A program made the position numbers and the translations under genes. Below the pieces are notes generated by a model. The model was not told where the DNA came from, made no database searches, and saw only the letters and a program-made list of their open reading frames with translations. A DNA stretch of 64,000 nt from Paraburkholderia ginsengisoli NBRC 100965 (GTDB lineage Bacteria; Pseudomonadota; Gammaproteobacteria; Burkholderiales; Burkholderiaceae): assembly GCF_000739735.1 (NCBI RefSeq), contig NZ_BBJF01000012.1:34096-98095 (forward strand), read 5' to 3'. Of this stretch, positions 62,719 to 64,000 are shown one piece after another; positions within the stretch are counted from its first letter, which is position 1; every line of letters begins with the position of its first letter.

Positions 62719-63591
62719 ATGACACCCTCCTCGACCTCCCACCCCTCCTCTGCCCTGGTCCCTCTGGCTTTCGGCGATCTGCAAGGCTGTCGCAAGCCGT
62801 TCCAGCAACTGCTCGCGAAGGCTGCGCCGCCAGACGGCACGCCGTTGTGGTTCGCGGGCGATCTGATCAACCGGGGCTCCGAATCGCTCGCCACGCTGCG
62901 CGACGTGATCGCGCTCGGCGAACGTGCGGTGCCGGTGCTGGGCAATCACGATCTGCATCTGTTGTCGGTGTCGGCGGGGATTCGCAAGTCGAAGAAAGGC
63001 GACACGATCGACGAGATCCTCGCCGCGCCCGACGCCGCCGATCTGCTCGAATGGATACGCCATCGTCCGCTCGCGCACTTCGAGCACGGCATGCTGATGG
63101 TGCATGCGGGCGTCCTGCCGCAATGGGACGTGAACCTGACGCTGGAACTCGCCGACGAATTGCAGCGCGCGTTGCGCGCGCGGAACTGGAAGGAGACGCT
63201 CGCCGGTTTGTACGGCAACGAGCCCAATCGCTGGAAGCCGGGTTTGAAGGGCATCGACCGTTTGCGCGTAACCTGCAGCGCGTTGACGCGCATCCGCTTC
63301 TGCAACGCCGACGGCGCGATGGATTTCAGCAGCAGCGGCAGCCTGAACTCCGCGCCGCCGGGCTGTGTGCCGTGGTTCGATGTGCCGTCGCGCAAGACCG
63401 CCGACGTGACCGTCGTGTTCGGTCATTGGGCCGCGCTCGGTTTGACCTTGCGCGACAACCTGATCGGACTCGACTCGGGCTGCGTGTGGGGCGCAAAGCT
63501 GTCCGCCGTGCGGCTCGCGCAAGATCCGGCGGAACGCACGCTGACGCAGGTCGATTGCGAGTCGTGCCGCGAGCCGGGCGGCGGCAACTAA
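62719..63591 (+). CDS. apaH: Symmetrical bis(5'-nucleosyl)-tetraphosphatase ApaH
   Basis: Calcineurin-like metallophosphatase that splits Ap4A into two ADP (290 residues from ATG 62719; TTG 62716 is an alternative). Metal-binding motifs: FGDLQGC (18-24), FAGDLINRG, LGNHDLHLL, MVHAGVLPQW and FGHWAALGL. DSGCVWG near the end is characteristic. It is divergent from rmd copy 2, across 200 bp. Confidence 0.94.
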   Translation: MTPSSTSHPSSALVPLAFGDLQGCRKPFQQLLAKAAPPDGTPLWFAGDLINRGSESLATLRDVIALGERAVPVLGNHDLHLLSVSAGIRKSKKGDTIDEILAAPDAADLLEWIRHRPLAHFEHGMLMVHAGVLPQWDVNLTLELADELQRALRARNWKETLAGLYGNEPNRWKPGLKGIDRLRVTCSALTRIRFCNADGAMDFSSSGSLNSAPPGCVPWFDVPSRKTADVTVVFGHWAALGLTLRDNLIGLDSGCVWGAKLSAVRLAQDPAERTLTQVDCESCREPGGGN

Positions 63592-63724
63592 CACGAGGAG
63601 GTCTGGAAGGGTCGGGGGCGTTGCGCGATCAGGGGGCGCGGGTTGCGGACTCGCGCGCTCGCGGTGTCGCGGTGTCGCGCCGGCACTCGCGATAGAAGCG
63701 TGCCGCGCGATGAGCGCGAAGCCC

Positions 63725-64000
63725 TCAGGCCGAGCGGCCCGGCCGATCGACCGGTTCGATCAGCGCGCCGGTCGCGGCGCCCGCAGCCGCTTCTTCCGCC
63801 ACCAGCGCGCCGGCCTTCGCCGTGCCGCCTTGCAGTTGCCGCAACGCAGCGGCCACCGCCTCCTGCGCTTGCGCGGCCAGCGTACGCCGATCCGCGCCCG
63901 CCGCGAGCGGCTCTCCGACATACACATGCGCGGTGAGCGGACCGCCGCGCAGTAGCAAATTCAGCGAATCGGCAAGCGACAGGTCGTCGATATACGCGGG
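63725..64000 (-). CDS. Probable lysophospholipid acyltransferase, C-terminal part
   Basis: The frame runs off the right edge of the window; 91 C-terminal residues are visible. YIDDLSLADSLNLLLRGGPLTAHVYVGEPL resembles the tail region of 1-acylglycerol-3-phosphate acyltransferases, followed by an Ala-rich end. The catalytic HxxxxD motif would lie outside the window, so the call is tentative. Confidence 0.5.
   Translation of the reverse strand, partial: PAYIDDLSLADSLNLLLRGGPLTAHVYVGEPLAAGADRRTLAAQAQEAVAAALRQLQGGTAKAGALVAEEAAAGAATGALIEPVDRPGRSA

Overview
The window looks like a chromosomal segment of a high-GC betaproteobacterium of the Burkholderiaceae, most likely Paraburkholderia or a close relative. 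The evidence is the Kdo hydroxylase gene kdoO between waaA and waaC, the urt-urease block, the strong G/C third-position bias of the housekeeping genes, and the family-level look of the proteins. The genus is an inference. I found no rRNA, tRNA or CRISPR.

Region 1 (1-9.4 kb) handles urea. The end of a urea ABC transporter (urtC partial, urtD, urtE) is followed by ureD and then ureABCEFG. A family 3 solute-binding protein gene sits between ureD and ureA. It is preceded by an exact consensus sigma-54 promoter (TGGCAC-N5-TTGCA), which fits nitrogen control of the downstream urease genes. A Fic-domain gene whose motif histidine is replaced by Gln follows on the other strand.

Region 2 (10.2-15.3 kb, minus strand) is LPS inner core: waaA, kdoO and waaC, then a phosphomannomutase/phosphoglucomutase gene with its own terminator.

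Region 3 (15.5-32.6 kb) mixes surface polysaccharide genes with a transporter. A Wzx-type flippase, two glycosyltransferases and galE are followed by a complete branched-chain amino acid ABC transporter with fused permease and ATPase (20.1-25.1 kb), and by a chemoreceptor. Next come a WecA-like transferase and a convergent minus-strand set: a WbpM-type 4,6-dehydratase, a WbpL-like initiating transferase and a WbpV-like reductase. That set would suit making UDP-QuiNAc (or FucNAc) and loading it on undecaprenyl phosphate.

Region 4 (32.6-36.6 kb) is decayed and mosaic. It holds a glycosyltransferase pseudogene joined to a broken galE fragment, a GT2 gene and a sulfotransferase.

Region 5 (36.6-62.5 kb) is a rhamnose-rich O-polysaccharide locus. 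The plus-strand arm (manC, FkbM-coiled coil-RgpF-GT4 fusion, GT2, gmd, rmd, FkbM-coiled coil, multi-domain GT4) makes GDP-D-rhamnose and probably assembles a D-rhamnose-containing glycan. A decayed IS3-type element lies at the convergence point. The minus-strand arm (rmlBACD, GT2, wzm, wzt, double GT2, second gmd) supplies dTDP-L-rhamnose and an ABC exporter. A second rmd lies beyond it.

The most intriguing feature is a pair of FkbM methyltransferase proteins carrying 11-residue (hendecad) coiled-coil repeats, with different copy numbers in the two paralogs. One is fused to two glycosyltransferase domains. This recalls the WbdD-type terminator/ruler of ABC-exported O-antigens, yet the Wzt here lacks a cap-binding C-terminal domain. 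The window ends with apaH and the tail of a probable acyltransferase gene.
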